From the NCBI GenBank assembly GCA_947629425.1, contig CANRDR010000070.1, forward strand, positions 1 to 8,088: a stretch of DNA of 8,088 nucleotides, read 5' to 3'. The notes beneath the pieces are model-generated. The model was not told the DNA's origin, made no database searches, and saw only the letters and a program-made list of their open reading frames with translations. Source of the DNA: an uncultured Bacilli bacterium (GTDB taxonomy: Bacteria > Bacillota_I > Bacilli_A > RF39 > UBA660). Positions 1 to 6,442 of this stretch are shown here, one piece after another. Both the position numbers and the translations under genes were made by a program. Positions within the stretch are counted from its first letter, which is position 1; each line of letters opens with the position of its first letter.

Positions 1-45
1 AGCAAGTATAGTTAAAAATTAGTAGAAAAAAAAATAATAATAGTA

Positions 46-70
46 TATAATATGTTTTGAAATGAAGGGA
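46..70 (+). promoter_or_regulatory. Promoter -10 and ribosome binding site of the coupling-protein gene
   Basis: A perfect -10 hexamer TATAAT lies at 46-51, and a Shine-Dalgarno-like GAAGGGA at 64-70 sits 8 nt before the ATG at 79. Transcription would start near 58, giving a leader of about 20 nt. No convincing -35 hexamer is visible at the expected distance; only A-rich sequence is found there. In-frame stops upstream (a TAA at 13-15 and a TGA at 58-60) exclude a longer protein. TATAAT is common by chance in DNA this A+T-rich, so the promoter is moderately supported; the ribosome binding site is firmer. Confidence 0.5.
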
Positions 71-78
71 TTTATTTT

Positions 79-2277
79 ATGAAATTTAGAGTATCTTCAA
101 AAGATTTAATAATATTTATTATATTTTGTATAATTTTATTACTACTTTCAAGTATAGTTGTATCAAACGCATTAGGTTTAATAAATGAAGGTGTATTTTA
201 TGGTTTAAATCCATTTATAGGATTTGGTAGAAAATATATTTTTATGACATTATTTATATTTATAATTGTTTTATTAATTATTTTTATGAGTGTATCTTCT
301 TATATTTTTAGCAAAGAAAAAGGTCATGGATTAGGATTAAAGATAAATGAAAAAAGTGAAGAAGGATATGCTAGATGGGCAACTGAAAAAGAAATGAAAA
401 ATGCTCCTAAAATAGTTAAAATACCCATTGCTACAACAGATTGTAAGGAAGCAGGAACAGTATTAATAAATAATGGAAAAGATATGTGGGTTGATAATGG
501 AGAAAATCATACATTAGTAATAGGTGCAACTGGTAGTGGTAAAACTACAAGTGTAGTAGATCCATTAGTATATAGTTTAGCGAAAGCTAAAGAAAGTATG
601 ATTATAACTGATCCAAAAGGTGAAATATATAAACAACATTCAAACCTACTTAGAGCAAGAGGATATAAAATTATAGTTTTAAACTTTCGTGATCCTCAAT
701 ATGGAAATTGTTGGAATCCATTAACATTACCATATCATTTATATAAAAAAGGTAATACTGATAAAGCAACTGAATTAGTAGATGATGTTGCACTTAATAT
801 ATTAAAAGATAAAAAAGCACAAGATCCATTTTGGGAAAATAGTGCAGCCGACTATTTTTCTGGTGTAACATTAGGATTATTTGAAGATGCAAAAGAAGAA
901 GAAATAAATTTAAATACAATTAGTTATGTTACAACTGTTGGTGAAGAAAAATTTATGGGATCTAACTATATAAAAGAATACTTTAGTTTAAAAGGAGAAC
1001 AAAGTCCAGCATATATATTTGCATCAAATACAATAAATTCTCCAGCAGAAACAAAAGGTGGAATACTTTCTGTATTTAGACAAAAAATTCGTCTTTTTGC
1101 AAGTCGTGAACAATTATCAGAAATGCTTTCTCATAGTGATTTTAATATGAGGGATATTGGGAAAGAACCTACTGCAGTATTTATGGTAATACATGATGAA
1201 AAAACTACGTATCATGCATTAGCAACAATATTTATAAAACAATGTTATGAAACTTTAATAGATGTAGCTCAAGAATGTGGTGGAAAACTTCCTGTTAGAA
1301 CAAACTTTATACTAGACGAATTTGCAAACATGCCTCCACTTAAAGATGTTACAACAATGGTTACAGCAGCAAGAAGTAGAGCAATAAGATTTACATTTAT
1401 AATCCAAAATTTTGCACAATTAAATGATGTTTATGGAAAAGAAGATGCTGAGACAATTCGAAGTAATTGTGGAAACTTAATATACTTATTAACAACAGAA
1501 CTTGCTGCATTAGAAGAAATAAGTAAACTATGTGGTGAAAAGAAATCAAAAGAAAAAGATAAAACAGCTTCAACTCCATTAATAACTGTAAGTGATTTAC
1601 AAAAAATGAAAATGAATGAAGTTATAATTATTAGATCAAGATTAAATCCTTTTAGAACTAAATTAAAACCAAGCTATGAAATAGATTGGGGAACAAAATA
1701 TCCTAAGGCTGAATTTATTGAAAGACAAAAAGGTGATATTGGTATTTTTGATTTAAAAGAATTTGTTAAAAATAAAAAAAGTGAAATTATGCCGAATAAT
1801 ATGGGAATGAGTGGAATGCAACCTATGAATGGAGACTTTTTATTTAATAGCATGCCTTCATCTAATCCTAATTCATTACCACCATTTAATGATTTATTTA
1901 ATAATAAAAATTCTATTTCACAAAATGATTTTAATGTAGATGATTTATTAAAAAGAATAGATGCAAAAATAGCAGAATTAGAGGAAGAAGAAAAAGAATC
2001 AAATAATGATGAATCATTAGAAAAATTTGATATAGATGATGATATAGCAAATGAAATAGAAGACTTTGATATAAATGACACTTCAAAAGATGAAAAACTT
2101 GACATAAATGATACAATAAATGAAGAAGAATTTAATAAAGATGATACTATGCCAAAAACATTTGAAGATTTATTAAATGAAAATAATATTGAATCTAATA
2201 ATGTTAAAGAAGATATTAGTGAACAAGATGATATTACAGATGATCAATACTTTGATGATTTCTTTCAAGATGAATAA
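79..2277 (+). CDS. VirD4/TraG-family type IV coupling ATPase
   Basis: This is a 732-residue membrane-anchored ATPase of the conjugative coupling-protein family, which brings relaxase-bound DNA to a type IV secretion channel and powers its transfer. Two hydrophobic segments (about 10-31 and 53-77) anchor the N-terminus. The motor shows Walker A GATGSGKT (149-156, K155), ITDPKGE (176-182), WNPL (212-215), DPFW (249-252), Walker B FILDEF (410-415, D413/E414) followed by NMPP, and IIQNFAQ (441-447) in a typical coupling-protein sensor region. After the motor come an M/N/P-rich linker (from 571), a predicted helix DDLLKRIDAKIAELEEEE (621-638) and a strongly acidic tail. To my recollection, a similar helix occurs in coupling proteins of Bacillota conjugative transposons. 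The core looks intact. No relaxase, VirB4 or VirB6 gene is adjacent; the gene has its own promoter and terminator, and its codon use matches its neighbours, arguing against very recent arrival. Family call is firm; actual role in transfer is inference. Confidence 0.93.
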   Translation: MKFRVSSKDLIIFIIFCIILLLLSSIVVSNALGLINEGVFYGLNPFIGFGRKYIFMTLFIFIIVLLIIFMSVSSYIFSKEKGHGLGLKINEKSEEGYARWATEKEMKNAPKIVKIPIATTDCKEAGTVLINNGKDMWVDNGENHTLVIGATGSGKTTSVVDPLVYSLAKAKESMIITDPKGEIYKQHSNLLRARGYKIIVLNFRDPQYGNCWNPLTLPYHLYKKGNTDKATELVDDVALNILKDKKAQDPFWENSAADYFSGVTLGLFEDAKEEEINLNTISYVTTVGEEKFMGSNYIKEYFSLKGEQSPAYIFASNTINSPAETKGGILSVFRQKIRLFASREQLSEMLSHSDFNMRDIGKEPTAVFMVIHDEKTTYHALATIFIKQCYETLIDVAQECGGKLPVRTNFILDEFANMPPLKDVTTMVTAARSRAIRFTFIIQNFAQLNDVYGKEDAETIRSNCGNLIYLLTTELAALEEISKLCGEKKSKEKDKTASTPLITVSDLQKMKMNEVIIIRSRLNPFRTKLKPSYEIDWGTKYPKAEFIERQKGDIGIFDLKEFVKNKKSEIMPNNMGMSGMQPMNGDFLFNSMPSSNPNSLPPFNDLFNNKNSISQNDFNVDDLLKRIDAKIAELEEEEKESNNDESLEKFDIDDDIANEIEDFDINDTSKDEKLDINDTINEEEFNKDDTMPKTFEDLLNENNIESNNVKEDISEQDDITDDQYFDDFFQDE
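2065..2163 (+). repeat. Imperfect 11-residue tandem repeat in the acidic tail of the coupling protein
   Basis: Three consecutive 33-bp units encode FDINDTSKDEK (residues 663-673), LDINDTINEEE (674-684) and FNKDDTMPKTF (685-695). The first two share DINDT; the third is degenerate. A related FDIDDD lies just upstream at 650-655. The repeat sits in a disordered-looking Asp/Glu/Asn-rich region that ends the protein. It probably arose by local duplication. A role as a docking surface is possible but not shown by the sequence. Confidence 0.6.
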
Positions 2278-2324
2278 AAAAAGAAACTAAAGAATTTCAT
2301 TATCAAAACCTTTAGTTTCTTTTT
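2276..2324. terminator. Bidirectional intrinsic terminator between convergent genes
   Basis: A perfect inverted repeat pairs 2278-2292 with 2310-2324 (15 bp, 17-nt loop). Its core is GAAACTAAAG (2283-2292) and CTTTAGTTTC (2310-2319). Reading rightwards the core is followed by five T (2320-2324). Reading leftwards it is followed by seven T (complement of 2276-2282). It can therefore end transcripts of both the coupling-protein gene and the convergent glycosyltransferase gene. It covers the stop codons of both genes, and the last codons of the glycosyltransferase form its loop and one arm. Confidence 0.82.
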
Positions 2325-3216
2325 CAATGTAAATTGGTCTATTTTTTGCTTCTATATAAGTTTTACCAATATATGTACCTAATATTCCAATAAATATCAA
2401 CTCTATACCTCCTAAAAATAATACTACTACAATTAAAGATGCATATCCGGGAGTATCTTTACCCATAATAAGTGTTTTAAATATTATTTCTAACATATAA
2501 ATTAAAGATATAAAAGAGGAAATAATACCTATTATAGTAGAAATATATAAAGGTTTTATAGAATGATTTGTAATACCTTGTATAGCATATTTAAATTGTT
2601 CTTTAAAATTAAATTTAGTTTTACCACTATATCTTTTTTCTACCTGATAATACATATAATAAGTATTAAATCCAATCCATGAAAATATACCTTTAGTAAA
2701 TCTATTATTTTCATTTAAAGAAAGTATTGCATCTTTAACATTTTTTCTAAACATTCTAAAATCACTTGCACCATCAACTAACTTAATATCAGATAATTTA
2801 TTACATATTTTATAAAATAATTTCTTTAAATTTCTTTTAACTATATTTTCTTTTAATCTATCTTTCATAACCATTGCAACTTGATCAATATTATTATTTT
2901 CTTTTAAATAATTATACATACTAATAATATATTTAGGATTTTGTTGTAGATCTGAATCTATTATACAAATAAATTCTCCACTTGCTTTTTTTAATCCAGC
3001 ATATATTGCTGCATCTTTACCAAAATTTCTACTAAAAGATATATATTTAATATTATTATCATTAATTTGTTTTATTTTTTCTAATGTTTTATCAGTTGAA
3101 CCATCATCTATATATATAAGTTCATAGCTATAGTTTTTTAAAGTATTTAATAATCTTTTATTTAATTCTATTATATTACCTTCTTCATTATAAGCTGGTA
3201 TTAATATACTTATCAT
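2287..3216 (-). CDS. GtrB/CsbB-like membrane-anchored family 2 glycosyltransferase
   Basis: This 309-residue enzyme resembles the polyprenyl-phosphate glycosyltransferases (GtrB, CsbB, dolichol-phosphate mannose synthase type), which transfer a sugar from a nucleotide donor to a lipid phosphate on the cytoplasmic face. Visible signatures are the GT-A opening ILIPAYNEE (4-12), DDGSTD (37-42), SRNFGKDAAIYAGL (62-75) and the metal-binding DSD (87-89) followed by LQ. Two C-terminal membrane segments (about 223-247 and 258-283) are followed by GTYIGKTYIEAKNRPIYI (280-297), a typical ending of this family. The length is normal. The start ATG at 3216 is preceded by GAGGTGA, which matches the anti-Shine-Dalgarno sequence. 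It is divergent from a polytopic membrane gene that may be its partner, as CsbB is paired with YfhO in Bacillus. The sugar and acceptor cannot be read from the sequence. Confidence 0.92.
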   Translation of the reverse strand: MISILIPAYNEEGNIIELNKRLLNTLKNYSYELIYIDDGSTDKTLEKIKQINDNNIKYISFSRNFGKDAAIYAGLKKASGEFICIIDSDLQQNPKYIISMYNYLKENNNIDQVAMVMKDRLKENIVKRNLKKLFYKICNKLSDIKLVDGASDFRMFRKNVKDAILSLNENNRFTKGIFSWIGFNTYYMYYQVEKRYSGKTKFNFKEQFKYAIQGITNHSIKPLYISTIIGIISSFISLIYMLEIIFKTLIMGKDTPGYASLIVVVLFLGGIELIFIGILGTYIGKTYIEAKNRPIYIEKETKGFDNEIL

Positions 3217-3220
3217 ATTT

Positions 3221-3241
3221 CACCTCATAAAAATTATAACA
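3221..3241 (-). promoter_or_regulatory. Extended -10 promoter and ribosome binding site of the glycosyltransferase gene
   Basis: On the minus strand TGTTATAAT (3241 down to 3233) is an exact extended -10 element, TGn plus TATAAT. Transcription would begin near 3226, only about 10 nt before the ATG at 3216. The Shine-Dalgarno sequence GAGGTG (3226 down to 3221) would then lie at the very 5' end of the mRNA. The -35 region is A/T-only and weak, which is tolerated with an extended -10. An additional start site further upstream is possible. Confidence 0.45.
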
Positions 3242-3274
3242 TAACGTATAAATAAAATAAAAATATATGTTATA
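3235..3274. repeat. 9-bp inverted repeat in the divergent promoter region
   Basis: TATAACATA (3235-3243) and TATGTTATA (3266-3274) are perfect reverse complements separated by 22 bp, with centres 31 bp apart, close to three helical turns. Each arm carries the TGTTATA core of one of the two proposed extended -10 elements, so the symmetry may simply reflect two back-to-back promoters. It could also be an operator for one regulator acting on both genes. A/T-only composition weakens the statistical case. Confidence 0.45.
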
Positions 3275-3319
3275 CTAAAATTAGAATAATATATTATATT
3301 TTTAATATATATAAAGGAG
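3268..3319 (+). promoter_or_regulatory. Extended -10 promoter and ribosome binding site of the polytopic membrane gene
   Basis: TGTTATACT at 3268-3276 is an extended -10 element with one mismatch to TATAAT. It predicts a start near 3283 and a leader of about 45 nt. The ribosome binding site AAAGGAG (3313-3319) lies 9 nt before the ATG at 3329 and fixes the start. No good -35 hexamer is seen. Confidence 0.5.
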
Positions 3320-3328
3320 TTAAGATTA

Positions 3329-5068
3329 ATGATAAATAAAATTTATAAATTTCTTTTAAATATAGTATATTTAATTTCTTCTATATTTTTTTGTACATAT
3401 ATGAAAATAAATTCAAGCAGTGTAATGTATTTTGTTATGTATTTTGTATTTTTATACTTAAATAAGAATATGAGTAAGATTATATTAAATAAAAGAAATA
3501 AAGTGTTAATAATTATAAGTTCATTAATATTTTCTTTTTTCATAATATTAGGATATAAGTTAAGTATAAATGGAACTAATTATTTTGGATTATATAATGA
3601 AAATTATGTAAATGATTTTATTCTTTTAGATTTATTTGGAATATTTTTATTAACATTATATATTTATGTAATTATATGTAATTTAATTAATTTAATATTT
3701 AAAATAATACAAAAAATAAATTTAAAAAATAGTAAATTCAATTATAAAAATTTTATATTAATTGCAGTTAGTTTATTTATATTATGGATTCCATATTTTT
3801 TAATATATTTTCCTGGATTTATATTTGGAGATACTACTGTAACTATTAACCAAGCTATAAAACAGACATCAATTACAAACCAACATTCTGTAATTTATAC
3901 ATTTTTTATGAGATTTTGTATTTGGATTGGAAAGATATTTTTTAATGATATAAATTTTGGTATAGGAATATCAACTATAATTCAAATGATATATATTTCA
4001 ATTGGTTTAAGCTATTTAATAGTTTGGTTAAAAAGTCACGGTGCTAATAAGCTTGTTTGTACATTCTTTTTCTTATTATTTGGATTTGCACCATTTTATG
4101 TATCACATACTATTGCATTATGGAAAGATCCAATTTGGAGTATATCTATTATGTTATGGACTTTAAAATTAACAGATTATATTTTATCTGAAGGTAAAAT
4201 ATTAAGTAAAGGTTATATAATAACAACATTTATTTTGTTATTACTAATTGTTTTATTTAGAAATAATGGCTTTTTTGTAGTATTATTTACTATGTTAATA
4301 ATGATTTTAATTAAATTATTTAAAAAAATTAAATTTAATATAACTCCATTAATAGTTTTATCGTTTATAGGTGTATTTATCTATGTAGGAATAGCGAAAC
4401 CTTTATATAAAGAATACGATGTTGAAGAAGAATTTGCTGATAGTGTAGGAGTACTTTTATCACAAATGTCTGGTGTTGTAACAAGTGAGGGTAATTTAAA
4501 TAATAAAGAATTAGATTTTATGAATAAATTATTACCAATAGATAAATATAAAAGTACTTATAGACCTTGTGTTGTAGATATTTTAAAGTGGAATGTAGAT
4601 TTTAATAATGAATACTTAAATAATAATAAATTAGAATTTTTTAAAAACTATTTTAGTATTATGTTTAAAAATAAAATGTCTTATTTAAAATCATGGGCTT
4701 TAATAACTTATGGATATTGGGCATTAAATAGATGGGAATTAAATTTTGATAAATTAAATATAAGTAATGGAGATATACAAAATAAAGAGTTAAATAATTC
4801 AAAAATTTTTACTTATTATGATTCTATGATTAGTTTAAGTATATTAAATTGGTGTATATTTTTCATATGTTTAATAATTATAATTAAAAAGAATTATAAA
4901 TATTTAATACCTATATCACCATCATTAGGCGTAATATTTTCTTTATTTATTGCAAGTCCTAATGCATATTGGCAAAGATATGAACTAGCAGTGTATTATT
5001 TAATTCCAGTATATGTATTAATATTAATATATAGTATAAAGGGTAATAAGAAAAAAGTTAAAGATTAG
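3329..5068 (+). CDS. Polytopic membrane protein, DUF6020 / GT-C-like
   Basis: This 579-residue protein has roughly a dozen hydrophobic segments, starting at about residues 5-25. Between the mid and last membrane segments lies a polar stretch of about 110 residues (about 363-475), probably on the outer face. It resembles the DUF6020 family of Bacillota membrane proteins, assigned here from memory of its pattern: a membrane segment ending in a YFPG-type motif (160-163) then an acidic GDT (D168), NQHS (184-187) in the following loop, and ALWKDPIW (263-270) starting a later helix. An acidic residue after the early helices followed by a His-containing loop recalls lipid-sugar-using GT-C glycosyltransferases, but catalysis is inference. 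It is divergent from a GtrB-like enzyme, suggesting the two share an undecaprenyl-phosphate-sugar pathway. It ends with TAG and no clear terminator follows. Confident as a membrane protein gene; moderate on family; low on function. Confidence 0.85.
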   Translation: MINKIYKFLLNIVYLISSIFFCTYMKINSSSVMYFVMYFVFLYLNKNMSKIILNKRNKVLIIISSLIFSFFIILGYKLSINGTNYFGLYNENYVNDFILLDLFGIFLLTLYIYVIICNLINLIFKIIQKINLKNSKFNYKNFILIAVSLFILWIPYFLIYFPGFIFGDTTVTINQAIKQTSITNQHSVIYTFFMRFCIWIGKIFFNDINFGIGISTIIQMIYISIGLSYLIVWLKSHGANKLVCTFFFLLFGFAPFYVSHTIALWKDPIWSISIMLWTLKLTDYILSEGKILSKGYIITTFILLLLIVLFRNNGFFVVLFTMLIMILIKLFKKIKFNITPLIVLSFIGVFIYVGIAKPLYKEYDVEEEFADSVGVLLSQMSGVVTSEGNLNNKELDFMNKLLPIDKYKSTYRPCVVDILKWNVDFNNEYLNNNKLEFFKNYFSIMFKNKMSYLKSWALITYGYWALNRWELNFDKLNISNGDIQNKELNNSKIFTYYDSMISLSILNWCIFFICLIIIIKKNYKYLIPISPSLGVIFSLFIASPNAYWQRYELAVYYLIPVYVLILIYSIKGNKKKVKD

Positions 5069-5121
5069 TAAATGTTTTTAAATAATTACATATATTTTAT
5101 TGGTATTTAGTTAAATATAAT

Positions 5122-5179
5122 AAAAAATTTAATTTTTTTTAAATTTATGCTTGATTTTTCCATATATATGGGCTATAAT
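5122..5179 (+). promoter_or_regulatory. S10-operon promoter with A/T upstream element
   Basis: TTGATT (5151-5156) and TATAAT (5174-5179) are separated by exactly 17 bp, a near-consensus housekeeping promoter. Transcription should begin at about 5184-5187. Upstream, 5122-5148 is entirely A/T with A- and T-tracts (including AAATTTAA and its inverted copy), lying about 40-60 bp before the start where UP elements contact the RNA polymerase alpha subunits. This fits a strong ribosomal-protein promoter. The general A+T richness makes the UP element less certain than the hexamers. Confidence 0.8.
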
Positions 5180-5183
5180 CTTT

Positions 5184-5310
5184 ATTGTGTTTAACTGGCA
5201 TTGATGTGCAAGGTGGCTGATACACACGGTGGTGTTCTTCCAAATGTATCAGGAAATTTGCTACGGAGCTATATTTATACCAAGATATAAACGAAGGGAG
5301 GACATTTAAA
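5184..5310 (+). promoter_or_regulatory. Structured 5' leader of the S10 operon
   Basis: The mRNA would have about 125 nt before rpsJ, noticeably richer in G+C than the flanking DNA. CTGATACA (5217-5224) pairs perfectly with TGTATCAG (5245-5252). An inner hairpin CAC/GTG (5225-5227 with 5232-5234) has a GGTG loop. An outer GCAA/TTGC pair (5208-5211 with 5258-5261) encloses a 5-by-5 internal loop, GGTGG opposite GAAAT. A second hairpin, TTTATA/TATAAA (5274-5279 with 5286-5291), lies just before the Shine-Dalgarno AGGGAGG (5295-5301), 9 nt from the ATG. No terminator hairpin with a T run is present, so any control is more likely translational than by attenuation. S10 leaders in gamma-proteobacteria bind L4; whether this one binds a ribosomal protein is inference. 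I do not recognise it as a named Rfam family. Confidence 0.6.
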
Positions 5311-5616
5311 ATGTCAAAGGTAAGAATTAGATTAAAAGCTTATGATCATAAAGTACTTGATGATTCTGCAGCTAAAATCGTAACTACTATTAAAAGATTA
5401 GGTGCTGATATTTCTGGCCCAATCCCTCTTCCTACAGAAATTCAAAAATTTACTGTATTAAGAGCTGTACATAAATATAAAGATAGTAGAGAACAATTTG
5501 AAATGCGTACTCATAAAAGACTTATTGATATAAAAAATCCGAGTTCGGAAGTTATTGATGCTCTAACTCACTTAGATGTTCCAAGTGGTGTTGACATTAA
5601 AATAGAAACAAAATAA
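5311..5616 (+). CDS. rpsJ: Ribosomal protein S10 (uS10)
   Basis: S10 is a protein of the 30S head, also known as NusE for its role in transcription antitermination. The 101-residue product is full length. It has the conserved opening [10 protein letters not shown] (4-13), the central GPIPLPT (36-42), the extended loop [12 protein letters not shown] (52-63) and RTHKRLIDI (66-74). The loop tip H54-KYKD-58 faces the decoding region, where substitutions affect tetracycline-class drugs in other bacteria; here it is the normal Gram-positive form. It is the first gene of the operon, with a strong AGGGAGG site 9 nt before the ATG, and lies 15 nt upstream of rplC. Confidence 0.98.
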   Translation: MSKVRIRLKAYDHKVLDDSAAKIVTTIKRLGADISGPIPLPTEIQKFTVLRAVHKYKDSREQFEMRTHKRLIDIKNPSSEVIDALTHLDVPSGVDIKIETK

Positions 5617-5631
5617 TTGGAGGTATAGAAA

Positions 5632-6417
5632 ATGAAAGGAATCTTAGGACGTAAAGTCGGAATGACTGAAAAGTTTACAAAAGATGGTAGAGTTGTTCCT
5701 GTAACAGTTATTTCAATTGAACCAAACATTATTACACAAATTAAAACTGTAGAAAATGATGGTTATAATGCAATTCAATTAAGTACTGTTGATAAAAAGG
5801 AAAAACACGCTACTAAAGCTGAAATAGGCCATGCTAAAAAAGCAAATATTGGTCCTAAGCGCTTCGTAAGAGAGATAAGAGTTGATGATGTAACTTCTTA
5901 TGAATTAGGAAGTGCAATAAATGCTGACTTATTTGAAGTTGGTGAAAAGGTTGATGTAACTGGTACATCAAAAGGTAAAGGTTTTACAGGTGTAATTAGA
6001 CGTAATAACCAATCACGTGGACCTGAAACACACGGATCAAGATATCATAGAAGACCAGGAAGTATGGGAACTATGAGACCAATGAGAGTTATGAAAGGTA
6101 AAGTTCTTGCTGGTCGTGATGGTGGAGAAACTATTACAATACAAAATCTTGAAATAATTGATTTTAGTTTAGAAGATAAATACATTTTAGTTAGTGGAAA
6201 TGTTCCAGGTGCTAAAAATTCATTAGTTTTAATCAGAAGTGCTGTAAAAGGTGGCAAAAATACTCCTAAAGAATTAGTTGAGTATGAAAGTGTTGCTACT
6301 GAAGTAGAAGAAACTAAGGAAGACACTAATACAGTAGATGTTAGTGATAATGAAATTCCTGAAACTACAGAATCTACAGAAGAAACTAAAGAAATCGAGG
6401 AAACTACTGAAGCATAA
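5632..6417 (+). CDS. rplC: Ribosomal protein L3 (uL3) with an acidic C-terminal extension
   Basis: L3 is an early-assembling 50S protein whose central loop reaches towards the peptidyl transferase centre. The start [15 protein letters not shown] (2-16), PKRFVRE (75-81), the loop with HRRPGSMG (139-146) and the end of the core [12 protein letters not shown] all match the family. Usual bacterial L3 is about 205-215 residues; this one is 261. The extra part, residues 217-261, contains 18 acidic residues, 10 Thr and only 2 Lys, and includes EETKE twice. It is in frame with a clean stop, so it is not a visible frameshift product. The ribosome binding site GGAGG (5619-5623) lies 8 nt before the start. 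The core identity is certain; the tail has no function I can assign. Confidence 0.97.
   Translation: MKGILGRKVGMTEKFTKDGRVVPVTVISIEPNIITQIKTVENDGYNAIQLSTVDKKEKHATKAEIGHAKKANIGPKRFVREIRVDDVTSYELGSAINADLFEVGEKVDVTGTSKGKGFTGVIRRNNQSRGPETHGSRYHRRPGSMGTMRPMRVMKGKVLAGRDGGETITIQNLEIIDFSLEDKYILVSGNVPGAKNSLVLIRSAVKGGKNTPKELVEYESVATEVEETKEDTNTVDVSDNEIPETTESTEETKEIEETTEA
6307..6393 (+). repeat. rplC: Short direct repeat encoding the acidic tail of L3
   Basis: GAAGAAACTAAGGAA (6307-6321) and GAAGAAACTAAAGAA (6379-6393) differ at one base and both encode EETKE. They bracket a Thr/Glu-rich stretch. Short repeats of this kind suggest the tail grew by local duplication. Confidence 0.5.
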
Positions 6418-6424
6418 CTTCAGT
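6406..6424 (+). other. Hairpin spanning the rplC stop codon
   Basis: ACTGAAG (6406-6412) and CTTCAGT (6418-6424) form a perfect 7-bp stem with the 5-nt loop CATAA, which contains the L3 stop codon TAA (6415-6417). It lies directly before the rplD Shine-Dalgarno AAAGGAG (6428-6434). No T run follows, so it is not an intrinsic terminator. It could affect termination or re-initiation between L3 and L4, or stabilise processed mRNA; this is inference. Confidence 0.5.
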
Positions 6425-6442
6425 TTGAAAGGAGATTTATAA

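Noticed and set aside
1674..2105. Long minus-strand open frame within the coupling-protein tail
   Set aside because: It is Ser/Phe/Leu-rich, the complement of the A-rich Asp/Glu/Asn codons, has no ribosome binding site I could support and overlaps a convincing gene.
5122..5148. A/T-only inverted repeat AAATTTAA-T6-TTAAATTT as a terminator of the preceding gene
   Set aside because: It has no G/C pairs, so the stem would be too weak to stop polymerase. Its position 40-60 bp before the predicted S10-operon start fits an UP element better.
5184..5310. tRNA, T-box or known riboswitch in the S10 leader
   Set aside because: There is no cloverleaf, no T-box sequence and no terminator/antiterminator pair, and the fold matches no riboswitch I recognise.
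6045..6326. Minus-strand open frame opposite rplC
   Set aside because: It lies wholly opposite a conserved ribosomal gene and has no recognisable motif.
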